64,000 nucleotides of DNA from Haemaphysalis longicornis (lineage: Eukaryota; Arthropoda; Arachnida; Ixodida; Ixodidae), in assembly GCA_013339765.2 (NCBI GenBank), contig CM023457.1:52787745-52851744 (forward strand). The letters run 5' to 3'. The number at the start of each line of letters is the position of its first letter. The first letter of the stretch is position 1. The notes beneath the pieces were generated by a model. The model searched no databases. It was not told the DNA's origin and was given only the letters and a program-made list of their open reading frames with translations. A program made the translations under genes and the position numbers. This document shows positions 12,765 through 22,440 of the stretch, piece by piece.

Positions 12765-14642
12765 AGCTTGACAACGATTTATCAATGGAATTGCAGGGGT
12801 ATAAAGAACAAATTAAGCGAGCTTCATCTATACATCGAAACACTGGAACAGAACCAGATGTTATAGTACTACAAGAAACCAACAAGAGGCCCAAATTGGC
12901 GGGGTACGTTACGTATACGGACCCAAGTGAAAAGAGCACGGCGACCATGGTTGCAAAAACGTACCGGCAACCCAACACATGACAACCCAAACAGAAGGTG
13001 CGAACACGTGGTAATAGAAATTCACAGCAGGTATATAGGCAGCAGTAAAAACATATTCATATTAAATGCCTACTGCCGACCGTCTAAAAAGGACGTGGAC
13101 ATCAAAGGCACCATGCTGGATTGCATCCGAGCAGCAAAAGCAAGACCAACGCTGATATTAGGCGATTTTAACGCCCCACACACGCAGTGGGGATACAAAT
13201 TCCAGTCGAGAAGGGGCAAGCACCTCATGAACGCTATAGAAAAAACATAACGCAACAAAGACCCCCACCAGGATAGGCACGAGCACGGCCAGAGACACCA
13301 CGCCGGACCTATCACTTCTGATAGGAGACGTGGACGTCACCTGGGCCAATCTAGACACTAACCTCGGATCAGACCATGACACTCTCCTTGAAGATCAGGG
13401 GACAAGATTTCAGGGCAAAACTAGGACAGGCCAGGATCACCGACTGGGATAGCCTCAGGAGAAGAACCAGAGATTGAATACGAAGACGGTCAGGGAACTG
13501 GGAACTACCAAGACTGGGCCAGAAAACACCTTAACTGGGTGGAGGAATGTACCAGAAAATAGCCACCACAATACAAACCCCATAGGTGGACAGCAAGCTG
13601 GCTCACATCTCGGAGGCGAGACACGCGCTAACCAAGAGATTGGAAACGGCAAAGGCGCAATAGAAAGCTACGAAAGCGCATACACGAGCTCAATAGGCAG
13701 GCGGTTAGAATACGCAGCCAGCTCTGTAAAGAAAATTGGTTAAGGATATGCGACGGGCTCCAGGAACCCTGTCTGCGAGGAAACATGGAGCCTCCTACGG
13801 CACCTCATTGACCTCTGAACACCAAAAGTGCGATCCATCGAAATCTCACACGTACGCTGAATAATTTTAAAGAAGACAATCAAGCGCCTGATAGAGGTGC
13901 TCAGAGACAAGTATTTGAAAACGGAAAGTCGGGAAGCACCGATACCCGGATTACGAGGGAAGGGAAAACCCGGACTTGGACCAACCCTTCACCGATTCTG
14001 GAAGCTGGTAACCCGCGATCGATGAGAGCACCAAGCCAGCGCCCCAGGGAAGGACGCCAATTACCTACAAACTGCTGAGGAATCTCAGCGACGGTAGTCG
14101 AAGTGAGCTCTAGGATATATAAACAAGACCTGGAAGAAGGTCACTGCCCAAGGAATGGAAGGAAGCAGAGGTACGTTTCATACCGAAGCCAGGCAAGACT
14201 CCACACGTCGTAACATGAGGCCCGTCTCTCTGACGTCGTTGTGTGGGAAAAGTGGTTGAGCGCATGATCCTGAAAGGCTGCAGGAGACACCTTGATGCCA
14301 CTGATCAGATGCCGTCGTCCCTGTACGGTTTCAGGGAACACCTGGGCACCCAGGATGTCCTCCTGCAACTAAATGAATTAGTCATCAAAAAGGCCAAGAA
14401 CCAGACCCCGAGGGCAATACTAACCCTTGACCTCAAGGGAGCCTTTGACAATGTGACGCACGAGAGCATTCTTCGCAGTCTGAATAACACGAATTGCGGG
14501 GAAAGAATCTAAAGTTACGTCAGACTTCCTCAGCAATAGGACTGCTATAATCAAGATTGGGGAGAAGAAGTCACAGCCTATAGCACTAGGGGACAGAGGA
14601 ACTACGCAAGGGTCTGTTCTGTCACCGCTGCTTTTCAACCTG
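12765..14642 (+). pseudogene. LINE A ORF2 endonuclease and N-terminal RT, frameshifted
   Basis: Endonuclease signatures are visible in broken frames: PDVIVLQETNKRPKLAGY (about 12.86 kb) and LILGDFNAPHTQWGY (about 13.15 kb), the catalytic loop of apurinic-type nucleases. The linker around 13.3-14.1 kb is badly decayed. RT block motifs return at 14243-14512, with YGFREHLGTQDVLLQLN and LDLKGAFDNV, the first catalytic aspartate motif. GTTQGSVLSPLLFNLV follows near 14.6 kb. There are several frameshifts and stops, including a stop at 14510. This half is clearly more damaged than the 3' half of the same ORF. Confidence 0.75.
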
Positions 14643-16088
14643 GTGCTTCTACCTTTACCAGCATTACTAGAGAAAATAGAAGGAATAGATCACGCCTTTT
14701 GTGCGGACGACATTACGGTCTGGACAGCGCAAACGGGCTCAGAAGGGTGGATGGAGGAAACACTCCAAAGGGCAGCGGACACAGTCCAGGAATATGCAAG
14801 CACCTGTGGTCTCTGCTGCTCCCTGCAAAAATCAGAGCTATTAGTGATACAGCCAAGACCCAAAAAGGCAGACAAGAGAAACATAAGCATAGTTATAGAC
14901 GACTGCAGCATCACACCGACGACTCACGTCAAGATCCTTGGCCTAATAATACAGGAGAATGGTAAAGCCCGAACTGCGCTCAGAAAGCTCAAGAGCACAT
15001 CCGAACAAATCATGAACATGATTAGAAGGATCACAAATAAGAGAAGAGGACTCAAAGAAGAGGAATCCCTCAGGCTTGTCCAAGCTTTTGTGATTTCGAG
15101 AATCACCTACTCAGCTCCCTACCTCCAGCTTTTGAAAAACGAAAAGGACCAACTGGACACAGTTATTAGAAAAGCTACGAAGCTCGCACTGGGCATTCCG
15201 ATACACTCATCCACCGAGAAACTACTGGGAATGGCCAAGCATAATACGGTCTCCGAACTGATCGAAGCGCACCTATTAAACCAAAGGGTGCGACTGAGCC
15301 AAACAAAAGCGGGAAGAGCCGTCCTAGATAAAATAGCATGGCAAGAAGCTTATCATCAAAACAAAGGCCCTATACCACGCGCATGGGCCGAAACGGTGGA
15401 TAGCAAACCGTTACCTCAAAACATGAACCCGGACAGAAACGAAGGAAGACGACAGGCCAGAGCGAAGACCCTAAACGAGTCTCTAATTAAAGAAACAGGA
15501 GTGACGTACACCGACGCCTCACTTCCCAAACACTCAATGAGAGCAACGATTGCAATAATAGGAAGGGACGAGCTCATCACGTGTGCCTCAGTCATCACAC
15601 CAAGCCCAGAGGAAGCTGAGGAAATAGCAATTGCCGTAGCGTTGACCCAACCAAAAGCGACAAAAATAGTCACGGGCTCCCAAAAAGCATATAGGAACTT
15701 CAGAAAAGCATGGGTTTATTATAAGGCAGTGAGAATCCTCCAAAGGAAAGTACCACCAAGCCACAAAATAGAGCTAATATGGGTGCCAGCCCACTCTTCG
15801 GTGGAGGGCAATGAATTTGCCCACCAACAGGCCCGAGAACTAATCAGCTGGGCAGAGGGGCAGGAACAGCTACCCATTACGAGCTACAGGGACATAGTCA
15901 ATCACTATAAAGACGGGAGGAAGCGATATCCTGAACAACACCATTCTCTAAGCAGAGCGCAGCAAGTCATATACAGACAGATCCAAGCCGGGTCGTTCCC
16001 CACCCTGACCTCCGAAACAAGTACTACCCGGATAGATATGAGAAAGAATGTCCCAACTGCAGACAACTGGGCACACTCCAGCACATAA
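14643..16088 (+). CDS. LINE A ORF2 C-terminal half: RT palm/thumb and RNase H (481 codons)
   Basis: An open frame of 481 codons, part of a larger ancestral ORF2. Near residue 20 it reads HAFCADDITVW, the second RT catalytic motif (usually F/Y-ADD). The DD pair is kept, but the residue before Ala is Cys. The RT thumb follows (ILGLIIQENGKARTALR, then the MIRRITNKRRG region). An RNase H domain occupies about residues 285-400, with TYTDASLPKHSM, PEEAEEIA and WVPAHSSVEGNEFAHQQA, so the D, E and H-x-N-E-x-A signatures are recognisable. The frame ends in a shifted tail: the true C-terminus lies in another frame (next entry). It is only a fragment, so activity is unlikely. Confidence 0.8.
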   Translation: MLLPLPALLEKIEGIDHAFCADDITVWTAQTGSEGWMEETLQRAADTVQEYASTCGLCCSLQKSELLVIQPRPKKADKRNISIVIDDCSITPTTHVKILGLIIQENGKARTALRKLKSTSEQIMNMIRRITNKRRGLKEEESLRLVQAFVISRITYSAPYLQLLKNEKDQLDTVIRKATKLALGIPIHSSTEKLLGMAKHNTVSELIEAHLLNQRVRLSQTKAGRAVLDKIAWQEAYHQNKGPIPRAWAETVDSKPLPQNMNPDRNEGRRQARAKTLNESLIKETGVTYTDASLPKHSMRATIAIIGRDELITCASVITPSPEEAEEIAIAVALTQPKATKIVTGSQKAYRNFRKAWVYYKAVRILQRKVPPSHKIELIWVPAHSSVEGNEFAHQQARELISWAEGQEQLPITSYRDIVNHYKDGRKRYPEQHHSLSRAQQVIYRQIQAGSFPTLTSETSTTRIDMRKNVPTADNWAHSST

Positions 16089-16263
16089 TAGGAGAGTGCA
16101 ATTTTCCCAAGTTTACCCCTTTCCTCACATCAACCCTGAGCGATCCGAGACCTTGTTGTCCAGCCCTGCCCTGGAAGAACAGATCGCGCTGATCACCAGA
16201 GGACAGGAGTACTTGGAAACATATGGGGCCCGAGAAGAGGGCACCACCCCATCAAGCGCCTAA
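16030..16263 (+). pseudogene. LINE A ORF2 C-terminal zinc finger, shifted frame
   Basis: After a frameshift near 16.0 kb the coding signal moves to another frame, reading CPNCRQLGTLQHIIGECN (C-x2-C-x8-H-x4-C). A tail with PALEEQIALITRGQEYLE follows, ending TTPSSA and TAA at 16261-16263. The minus-strand copy at 45.86-46.32 kb matches it closely. AATAAAG and the TC tail come within 30 bases, giving a very short 3' UTR. Confidence 0.8.
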
Positions 16264-16279
16264 ACGGCTATAGAATGCT

Positions 16280-16318
16280 CAATAAAGTTTGTTCTGTCTC
16301 TCTCTCTCTCTCTCTCTG
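16280..16318 (+). terminator. LINE A polyadenylation-like signal and (TC)n tail
   Basis: CTCAATAAAGTTTGTTC is followed by about 22 bases of TC dinucleotides. The reverse complement of the same end is present at 45822-45860, confirming that this is the family's true 3' terminus rather than a chance microsatellite. Confidence 0.8.
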
Positions 16319-16555
16319 GAAACAGTGACGATTGTCTATTTCTGCTCCCGTGCTCCGGAGTTCTGTGCGAAATTGCGAGTGATTATTTTTCAATGTTGTC
16401 TTTGCTGTTGCGCCGCGGATATTGAAACTAATCTAGGACCTCGAACTCGCTCAAGCAGCTTGCTGGCACCTGAGTCTTTGCCGACAGATCCGTCAGAGCA
16501 AATGCAAGCGGTTTTTCGCATCCTCAAAGATATACAGGCGCATTCCGCAGAATAA
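16289..16555 (+). pseudogene. CR1-like LINE N-terminal ORF with decayed 2A-like motif
   Basis: The frame has a Cys-rich hydrophobic stretch (QCCLCCCAA) followed at 16418-16441 by DIETNLGP. CR1-type LINEs of several animals carry a virus-like 2A oligopeptide, consensus D-x-E-x-N-P-G-P, at this place, where it causes ribosome skipping. Here the first proline of NPGP is leucine, so skipping would not be expected. Downstream lies a heptad-like segment (EQMQAVFRILKDIQ, then after a stop KISSIDKRLDTLEEKTRAV, about 16.63-16.68 kb), a likely coiled coil. The start in the LINE A tail is artificial; the true 5' end is uncertain. Confidence 0.6.
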
Positions 16556-19500
16556 TCTCAAAATCACGCTGCACAAGGCGCCGACTTCAAGGAAATCAAA
16601 ACGAGTCAGGAAAAATAAGACAAGATTAGCTCGATCGACAAACGCTTGGACACACTCGAAGAAAAAACAAGGGCAGTCCGTCACTGTTTACAGGATATGA
16701 GTACTATCCAATGTTCGGTGTAAACACTGGGCTGCCAACATCAGCTACTACAAGCTCGTGTCGACGAACTTTAAGATTATTCACGCCACAATAACTTAAT
16801 TTTTCATGGTCTATCGGACTGAATAGAAACCTGGGAACAATCATAACAGCATATTACAAAAATACTGCCTACTGCAACTGTTAACCCAGAAGATGACAAC
16901 AGTGAGCGCGCCCATCGCTCATGTATTTACAAAGAAAGCAAATGTCGCCCCATGACAGTTAAGTTTTCTAAATACAAAACAAAAGTCAAAACTCCTTCAG
17001 GTCGTACTAAGTCAAATGGGCTAAACGTCGCCCTCACCGAAGATTTTTCTGCTGCTACGCGCTAGGCTCGAAAAAGCCTCGTAGCATTTCCTAAAAGCCA
17101 ACTCGGCCAACCGCCATTCAACCTGCACCATAATATGCTTATATTAACAAAAAGCACTACCCGTACAACCCTTCCACCCATGGCATAAACGAACTAGAAC
17201 CGCAAAAAAAAAAATTGCTTTGCGATCCAGCACCGGCACGTGTCCTAAAATAGGAACGTGTCCTAAAATAGGAGGGGAAGTGGAATAAAATCAAGTAATG
17301 CGTCCGTTCTTTTCACGGACGTCCGGAGTATTATTGAGAAACGGGACCATTTAGCATCTGTAATTCCCACCTGTCACGTTGACGTCATCGTAATAACTGA
17401 AACTTGGTTGCACCCACAAGTTCGAAATCACGAAATTCCACACCAAAGTCGTTTTTTGCTCTATCGATGTGACCGCACGTTACGGCGAGGTGGTGGAGTG
17501 GCGTTGGGTGTCTCAACGTTTTCGGCACACCGCATCCATGTTATCAGTTACCTCAAACTGTGTGCCCCCTCGTCGAAATATGGTCCCGAAAGCTTATAAT
17601 GTGGGCCTGTTATCGCACCCCTGCTACTCGTCTGATTTTGTAAACGAGCTACCCGATGCTTTAAGCATGCTTGTTTTTCTGTATCCCCATGTCCACCCTA
17701 TTTTTGCTGGGTGATTTTAATTTGCCCAGTGTACAATGAACTAATGAACAACCTGTTATTTTTCCGTTCTCAACTTTAGCTCAAAAATTCCTAGATATGT
17801 GCTCTCTTTTTTTGCCAACTAAGTTATAGTCAAGGAATCAACAAGAATAACGAATGGTACGGCTAACACTATTGATCTAGTGTTTAAAACTATGCATGAG
17901 TTGGTTTGTAGCCCCACAAACTTACCATGTTTGAGGGATCACTCCTTCCTCACGTTTACTCTAAATTTATTACGGCCAAAAACTATGAAATGAAGTAAAC
18001 CTGTCGGCATCTATACCTGTGCGAACTTCCAGGTAATAACAACGAGCTGTGCGAATTTTTTCCCTTTCTTAGAAGATTTTGATGATCGAACTGTGGAAAA
18101 TAACTACAGCATATTTACAAAAAGGTTAGTGAGCTCACGAACAAGTACATTCCTATTCACTTCATCGCTTGAAGTCGTAACGCTCCATGGTATAAAATAT
18201 ACAAGCAGCCTTAAACGTTTATCTAACAAGAAAAAAAAACATTTTTACAGATCAGCGCAGGTTTGTAGAGATGGTGTGCGTTGGGCGGCTTAAAAACTGC
18301 GGCAAAAAGAACAGCCAAAGAAACCTTTTTCCGCACCGTGTTACCTACTATGCTAGTTGCGGACACTGAAACGTTTTGGCACACCATCAATCCTCGGGAT
18401 AACGATACGACAGCGATGGTGCTGCAACTTTTCCGGAGGAGTGTGCCAGCGCTTTTAACAAAACTTTTAAGCGTAATTTTTTCTTTGTCAGAAGACGTTT
18501 GCTTAACACCTTCGCATACTTTCAGTTACATTTATGTTTTCAATATTTATATAAAAAAGGGCCAGCTAAGGTAATAAAATTGCCTAAAGTTTTCTCCGCT
18601 CCTCGTTGTGACGATATCCGACCCAAATTCTTGCAGAGCACTTGTGCCCATTCAACCATCATTTTATCAAAGCTTTTCCAGCGGTCACTCGACAAGGATT
18701 GTTTGCCTGCCGATTGGATGGTGAAGAAGGTGATTCCGCTTCATACATCAGGAAACAAAAATTTACCCCTTAATTACCGCCCGTTTAACTTATTAGGATC
18801 CGTCGTAAACTACTGCAACACGTTCTTTTTTCATACCTTGTTAATTTCGTAGAATGAAAATTGATCTTTTACACGGTCGCATCATGTTTTTTACAGCAGC
18901 TACTCTTCTGAAACATGGTTGGTATCTTTCAAAATAAACTACACGACATACTTGATGGATCATTATTTACTGATTGCATATATCTAGACTTTTCAAAAGC
19001 ATTTGGCCAGATGTGCCATAAATTACTACTAGACAAGGTACATTAGGCGAACATCTTAACGAAACTTGTTCTATGGCTTGAATTATTCCTTACTAATCGC
19101 TCGCAGTTTGTTTCAATTAACAACCAATATTCTAATGGCAACGTTGTTTAATAAGGTGTATCACAAGATTTTGTTCTCAGCCCTCTGCTTTTTCTAATAT
19201 ACATTAACAATTCTACATCGTGCATTTCATCTAGCATGAATTTGTTTGCCGACGATGGCGTAGTGTTCCGGAAAATCTAAATTCTGTATGGGTTTGGTTC
19301 TTAAATTGGAGAATGGAACTTTAATGTTATTAATCGTAAATTCAGAAGCGTATTCATAAAAAGTAATACATTACCTGTTTACTACCTTGTTAGCTTTGCC
19401 CCAAACTCTTTTTTTTTTTCTGATAACATATTGGGGTGTTACCACTCCAAGCAATCTCACGTGGTCCGTTCACATTGAATGTAAGTTTAGCCATGCAAAT

Positions 19501-20203
19501 CGCATGCTGGTTACCCCAGATGTAAATTTACCAAGACATAGCCACCCCTCAAAGTATTGTTGAACAAAATGCTAACCCGGTTTAAATTAGAACACGGCTG
19601 TTCAGTTTGCGATCCTTCTCTTTCACACTCTCATTACCTCACTGTAAATTATTCAAAACATTTCTGCACGTTTCTTACGGTCCAACTTTAACTAAACCGT
19701 CAGCGTAACCGCAATGAAATTCACCCTTAACCTTCAATCACTAGCGGTTCAACGTAAACTTTTCCGACTTTCTTTGTTCCACAAAATATTGCATCACCAA
19801 CACCTACCTGCACGATGAACTCATTTTGCCTCAATTGTACCTTTATTATTATCATGCGTTGTAGTCGGCGTATCGTCCAGCCAAACGAACGCATTTTTCC
19901 AGTTGTTTATTCCCCCTACCTCAATCGCCTTCTCTCACCAAGAACAACCAGTGTAACTCATATGGTTTTCAAAAATGCCATAGCCAACATTGCATAAAAC
20001 ATTGTATAAGCCATGCCTTGTTGTGTAAAGGTATGTTTTCTTGTGGCATTTTTTTCTTTCGTTTGCCTAATTTTGTGTGAAGATGTGGTTTTTGTATATT
20101 ACCTTTGCTACTTTTCCGTCGTTATATTCATGAATGTGACCACTCCCCTCTTAAATGCCATTCGGCCTGAGGGAATTACAAATAAATAACAAAAAATAAA
20201 TAT
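16319..20203 (+). mobile_element. CR1-like LINE, heavily decayed
   Basis: A 3.9-kb plus-strand non-LTR element with an ORF1-like N-terminus, endonuclease and RT remnants, and a 3' end TGCCATTCGGCCTGAGGGA followed by ATTACAAATAAATAAC. That hairpin-plus-AAATAAAT ending differs from the TC tail of the I-like LINEs and fits the CR1/L2 group. No RNase H is seen, as expected for CR1. The 5' end directly abuts LINE A's tail, and the relative order of insertion is not resolved. Confidence 0.7.
17330..19560 (+). pseudogene. CR1-like LINE ORF2 remnants (endonuclease and RT)
   Basis: Endonuclease pieces: VIVITETWLHPQVRNHEIP (about 17.38 kb), then YRCDRTLRRGGGVALGVS and FLLGDFNLPS (17701-17730). RT pieces: CDDIRPKFLQS and the NYRPFNLLGSVV fingers segment (about 18.6-18.8 kb), YLDFSKAFGQMCHKLL (about 18.98 kb, first catalytic aspartate; an expected D is now G), LSPLLFLIYINN (about 19.18 kb) and LFADDGVVF (about 19.24 kb, catalytic DD kept). 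Many frameshifts and stops; the C-terminal region beyond 19.5 kb is barely readable. This is an old, dead copy. Confidence 0.75.
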
Positions 20204-20680
20204 TTAATTCATATTATCTGCGCGAGCAAGCAGTAGGAATTAGCAGCAATGTGTCGCTAGCAAACTAAATCTTGAGACGCTCATTATACTTCCAGTATAG
20301 TAGCTCTTTCACAAAAAATAGCTAAAGTGTTTTTTGTACACTAAACAATGTAATTTCGGTTCATAGCCTCAGGGCGTCACACATTTTTAACCCCGACCTT
20401 GCAAGAGTAAAAAACAGGCACCAAGCTTACGGTCAACTTTTTTTCGATAGCATTGCTTAATTAGTGACCTAATAATATAAAAACCGCAATTATAACGCAT
20501 TAGTTTATGATAAGTGTCAAAGAGCATTTTTACGATACCTATTCAGTCGGATAAATCATGAGCGCTTTCCTATTTTAATATTGTTCAAGAATATTCCTCG
20601 TCTTTTGTTGTATCAACGATACCATTGTACTCTGAGGATTACTTGCTTCTATAACGCTTATTTGTGTATTCCCGCTGTGT
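20204..20680. other. Gene-free stretch
   Basis: AT-rich sequence between the CR1-like LINE end and a GC-rich hairpin. No open frame or repeat of note. Confidence 0.45.
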
Positions 20681-20685
20681 AAGCC

Positions 20686-20800
20686 GTTGTCGACGGCGCC
20701 AGGCGGCGGCGTCGACAAGGGCTTGTATTTCTTGTATTAAGATTGTATTAAGCGTGTATTTCTTGTATTAAGTTGTATTTCTTCTACTAAGTGTTCTAGT
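20686..20800. repeat. GTCGAC hairpin and TTGTATTTCTTGTATTAAG repeats
   Basis: TTGTCGACGGCGCC and GGCGGCGTCGACAA form an imperfect inverted repeat around a 4-6 base loop at about 20687-20720. Next come about three imperfect copies of TTGTATTTCTTGTATTAAG up to about 20800. The hairpin could be the end of an unclassified small element; no duplicated target is visible. Confidence 0.45.
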
Positions 20801-20937
20801 AAGGATTCATTGATTACGCTACTAGCTTGTGGCGCGCCCTGTTGCTTTTTCTGTTGGACCCCGCAGCACCAGTCGTTGGCGACCGGCTTTGTGGCGACGC
20901 GCAGGACAGCATGGTGGCTGACTCCAGGCAATCATAA

Positions 20938-21131
20938 TGTTGCGTCCAGGCCGCTGACGCAGTGAATGGCGGCATTATCCTTTTCCACTTTCCCCTTCCC
21001 TACCTATCCCCTACCGACCCATCTACCCATAGCAGCGCTCAAGCGCAAGAAAATGGAATAAACGTGTCTTCAATCAAGGGTAAGAATACCGTCGGCAGAG
21101 AACACCGGCTCTCATCTCAAAGTTCATGACA
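20938..21131 (+). repeat. Possible solo LTR or 3' element end with AATAAA
   Basis: The segment starts TGTTGCGTCC and ends TTCATGACA, so it has TG...CA termini. It contains a pyrimidine-rich tract (20.98-21.03 kb) and GGAATAAACGTGTCTTC near 21.06 kb. There is no matching target duplication, and no partner LTR is seen, so the call is tentative. Confidence 0.25.
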
Positions 21132-21175
21132 GCTGTATAAACCCGCACATTTTTCCTAATTTCACCAAAACACTT

Positions 21176-21736
21176 TCAAACCGAATGACCCCGCTGCTCC
21201 AGCGAACTTGATTTAGCAATGCTGGTCCTAGAGGGGCTCACAGCAGCGTCACGCACCTGAGGCGTCTTTCTTGGGGCCTCGCATTTGCTGCTGTAGTGCG
21301 CGTGTCGGTGTTCGACTCTGCCATAGCTGGCGAAGAAGACGGCAAGTTCTGATCGCGCTGGTCCTCTGGGACGCTGCCTGCTCCAAGTACCGAGCTTGAA
21401 ATTACTGCACCGTTTTTGTGAGGTGATACTTAAGTTAGTTCCCGATAAAAGGGTATCGCGAGCACCCTCGGTGTTTTCGATGATGACATCGTAGAGATGG
21501 TTTTCAATGCAGGTAGCCAATACGCTGCCTGAAAGAAGCGGGCAACCGATCTCCACTACTGCATCTGGTAGAGACAGATGTATTCGGTCTAACAGGCGGA
21601 TGGTGCTCGTGCCTCCTGTAAGCTTGGTATCAGAGACGAGAGAGCGTTTTACGACGAGTGTATTACTGTTAGTGTTTACGGTAACTGCATTTCCGGCAGT
21701 GTCTCGTGGGACGACCACTTGCTGGCCTTCAACCAT
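21176..21736 (-). pseudogene. Gypsy-type protease region fragment
   Basis: A 186-codon minus frame. Its N-terminal half matches the aspartic-protease stretch of arthropod Gypsy-like polyproteins in pattern: SNTLVVKRSLV, TIRLLDRIHLSLPDAVVEI, LLSGSVLATCIENHLYDVII. In intact relatives a D-T/S-G active site precedes such a V-V-R/K-R-S-L-V stretch; here the position reads VNTNSNT, so the catalytic Asp is lost. The C-terminal half (QRPRGPARSELAV onward) is not recognised. No flanking LTRs are identified. Retropepsin would process Gag-Pol; this relic cannot. Confidence 0.55.
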
Positions 21737-22059
21737 TCAGTTTTCTTGACATTTTCTTTACTTATTCTGTGCAAGCGTGTTATATCCCTCAAATGTCTCT
21801 ATTATGTACGGTCATGCTGCTACTGCTTGTATAATAAATTTTTCCTCGTTTTGATCTAAAAACACGAGTTCTTCCTGGCGGTAATGCACATCGTGGGCTC
21901 CTGTTCAACACGGCCAAAAAAAATTAAGGTAAGGACATCCCGTATGCAATATTGTTCTTGGAGAAAGGTTATTTGCGAAGCGCCACGTCAATTGCTGTCA
22001 GAATATTTCTTCACCTTCAATGCTGTCGCAAAATTGGTGACCACGGACATCGGACATGG

Positions 22060-22440
22060 CTGACGACAATCGCCGCCTTCGGATGCCCACCTGAAAGCCA
22101 CCGCTGCAGACGACAGCCATCGAATATCATTCGCCGTGCAAGGTGACGTGGCCGAACTTTCGCTGCGGCTTCCCCAGTACTGGCCTCAGGACCCATAACT
22201 CCGGTTCGCCCAGGTAAACAGCCGGTTCGCCATAGCGCGCATCACGTCGCATAGCCAGAAGTTCAATCACCTCGTGTCTGCGCTGTCTCCTGAGATCGCA
22301 ACTGAGCTCCTCAAACTGATTCTTTTACCACCGGCCACCACCCCGTTTGACACCCTTACGGGTGAACTCATCAAGCAGATGACAATGTCGGAACAGCGAT
22401 GGTAGCAGCTTCTACAATCTGAAGAGCTGGCATTAATGCC
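22060..22440 (+). pseudogene. Gypsy (Mag-like) gag fragment
   Basis: Two or three plus frames together spell a capsid-like pattern: LRLPQYWPQDP, FAQVNSRFAIARITS, KFNHLVSALSPEIATELL and FDTLTGELIKQMTMSEQRW. This is the conserved gag N-terminal region of Mag-like Gypsy elements in arthropods, which forms the particle shell. Stops interrupt it (for example after PQDP and at QRW). It is related in type to the gag of the Gypsy at 51.8 kb but covers its N-terminal side. It lies in opposite orientation to the protease fragment at 21.2-21.7 kb, so the two need not be one insertion. Confidence 0.6.

Larger units (their letters stand above)
11965..16318 (+). mobile_element. LINE A: I-like non-LTR retrotransposon, 5'-truncated
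   Basis: A 4.35-kb plus-strand element with the order ORF1 end, apurinic-type endonuclease, reverse transcriptase, RNase H, C-terminal CCHC-type finger, AATAAAG and (TC)n tail. This order is typical of the I/R1/LOA group of non-LTR retrotransposons, which copy an RNA into a nicked chromosomal target. The 5' end lies within ORF1, so the copy is 5'-truncated, as is usual for such elements. The same family recurs, nearly identical, on the minus strand at 45.8-48.3 kb. The next element, a CR1-like LINE, starts right after the tail. Confidence 0.85.
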
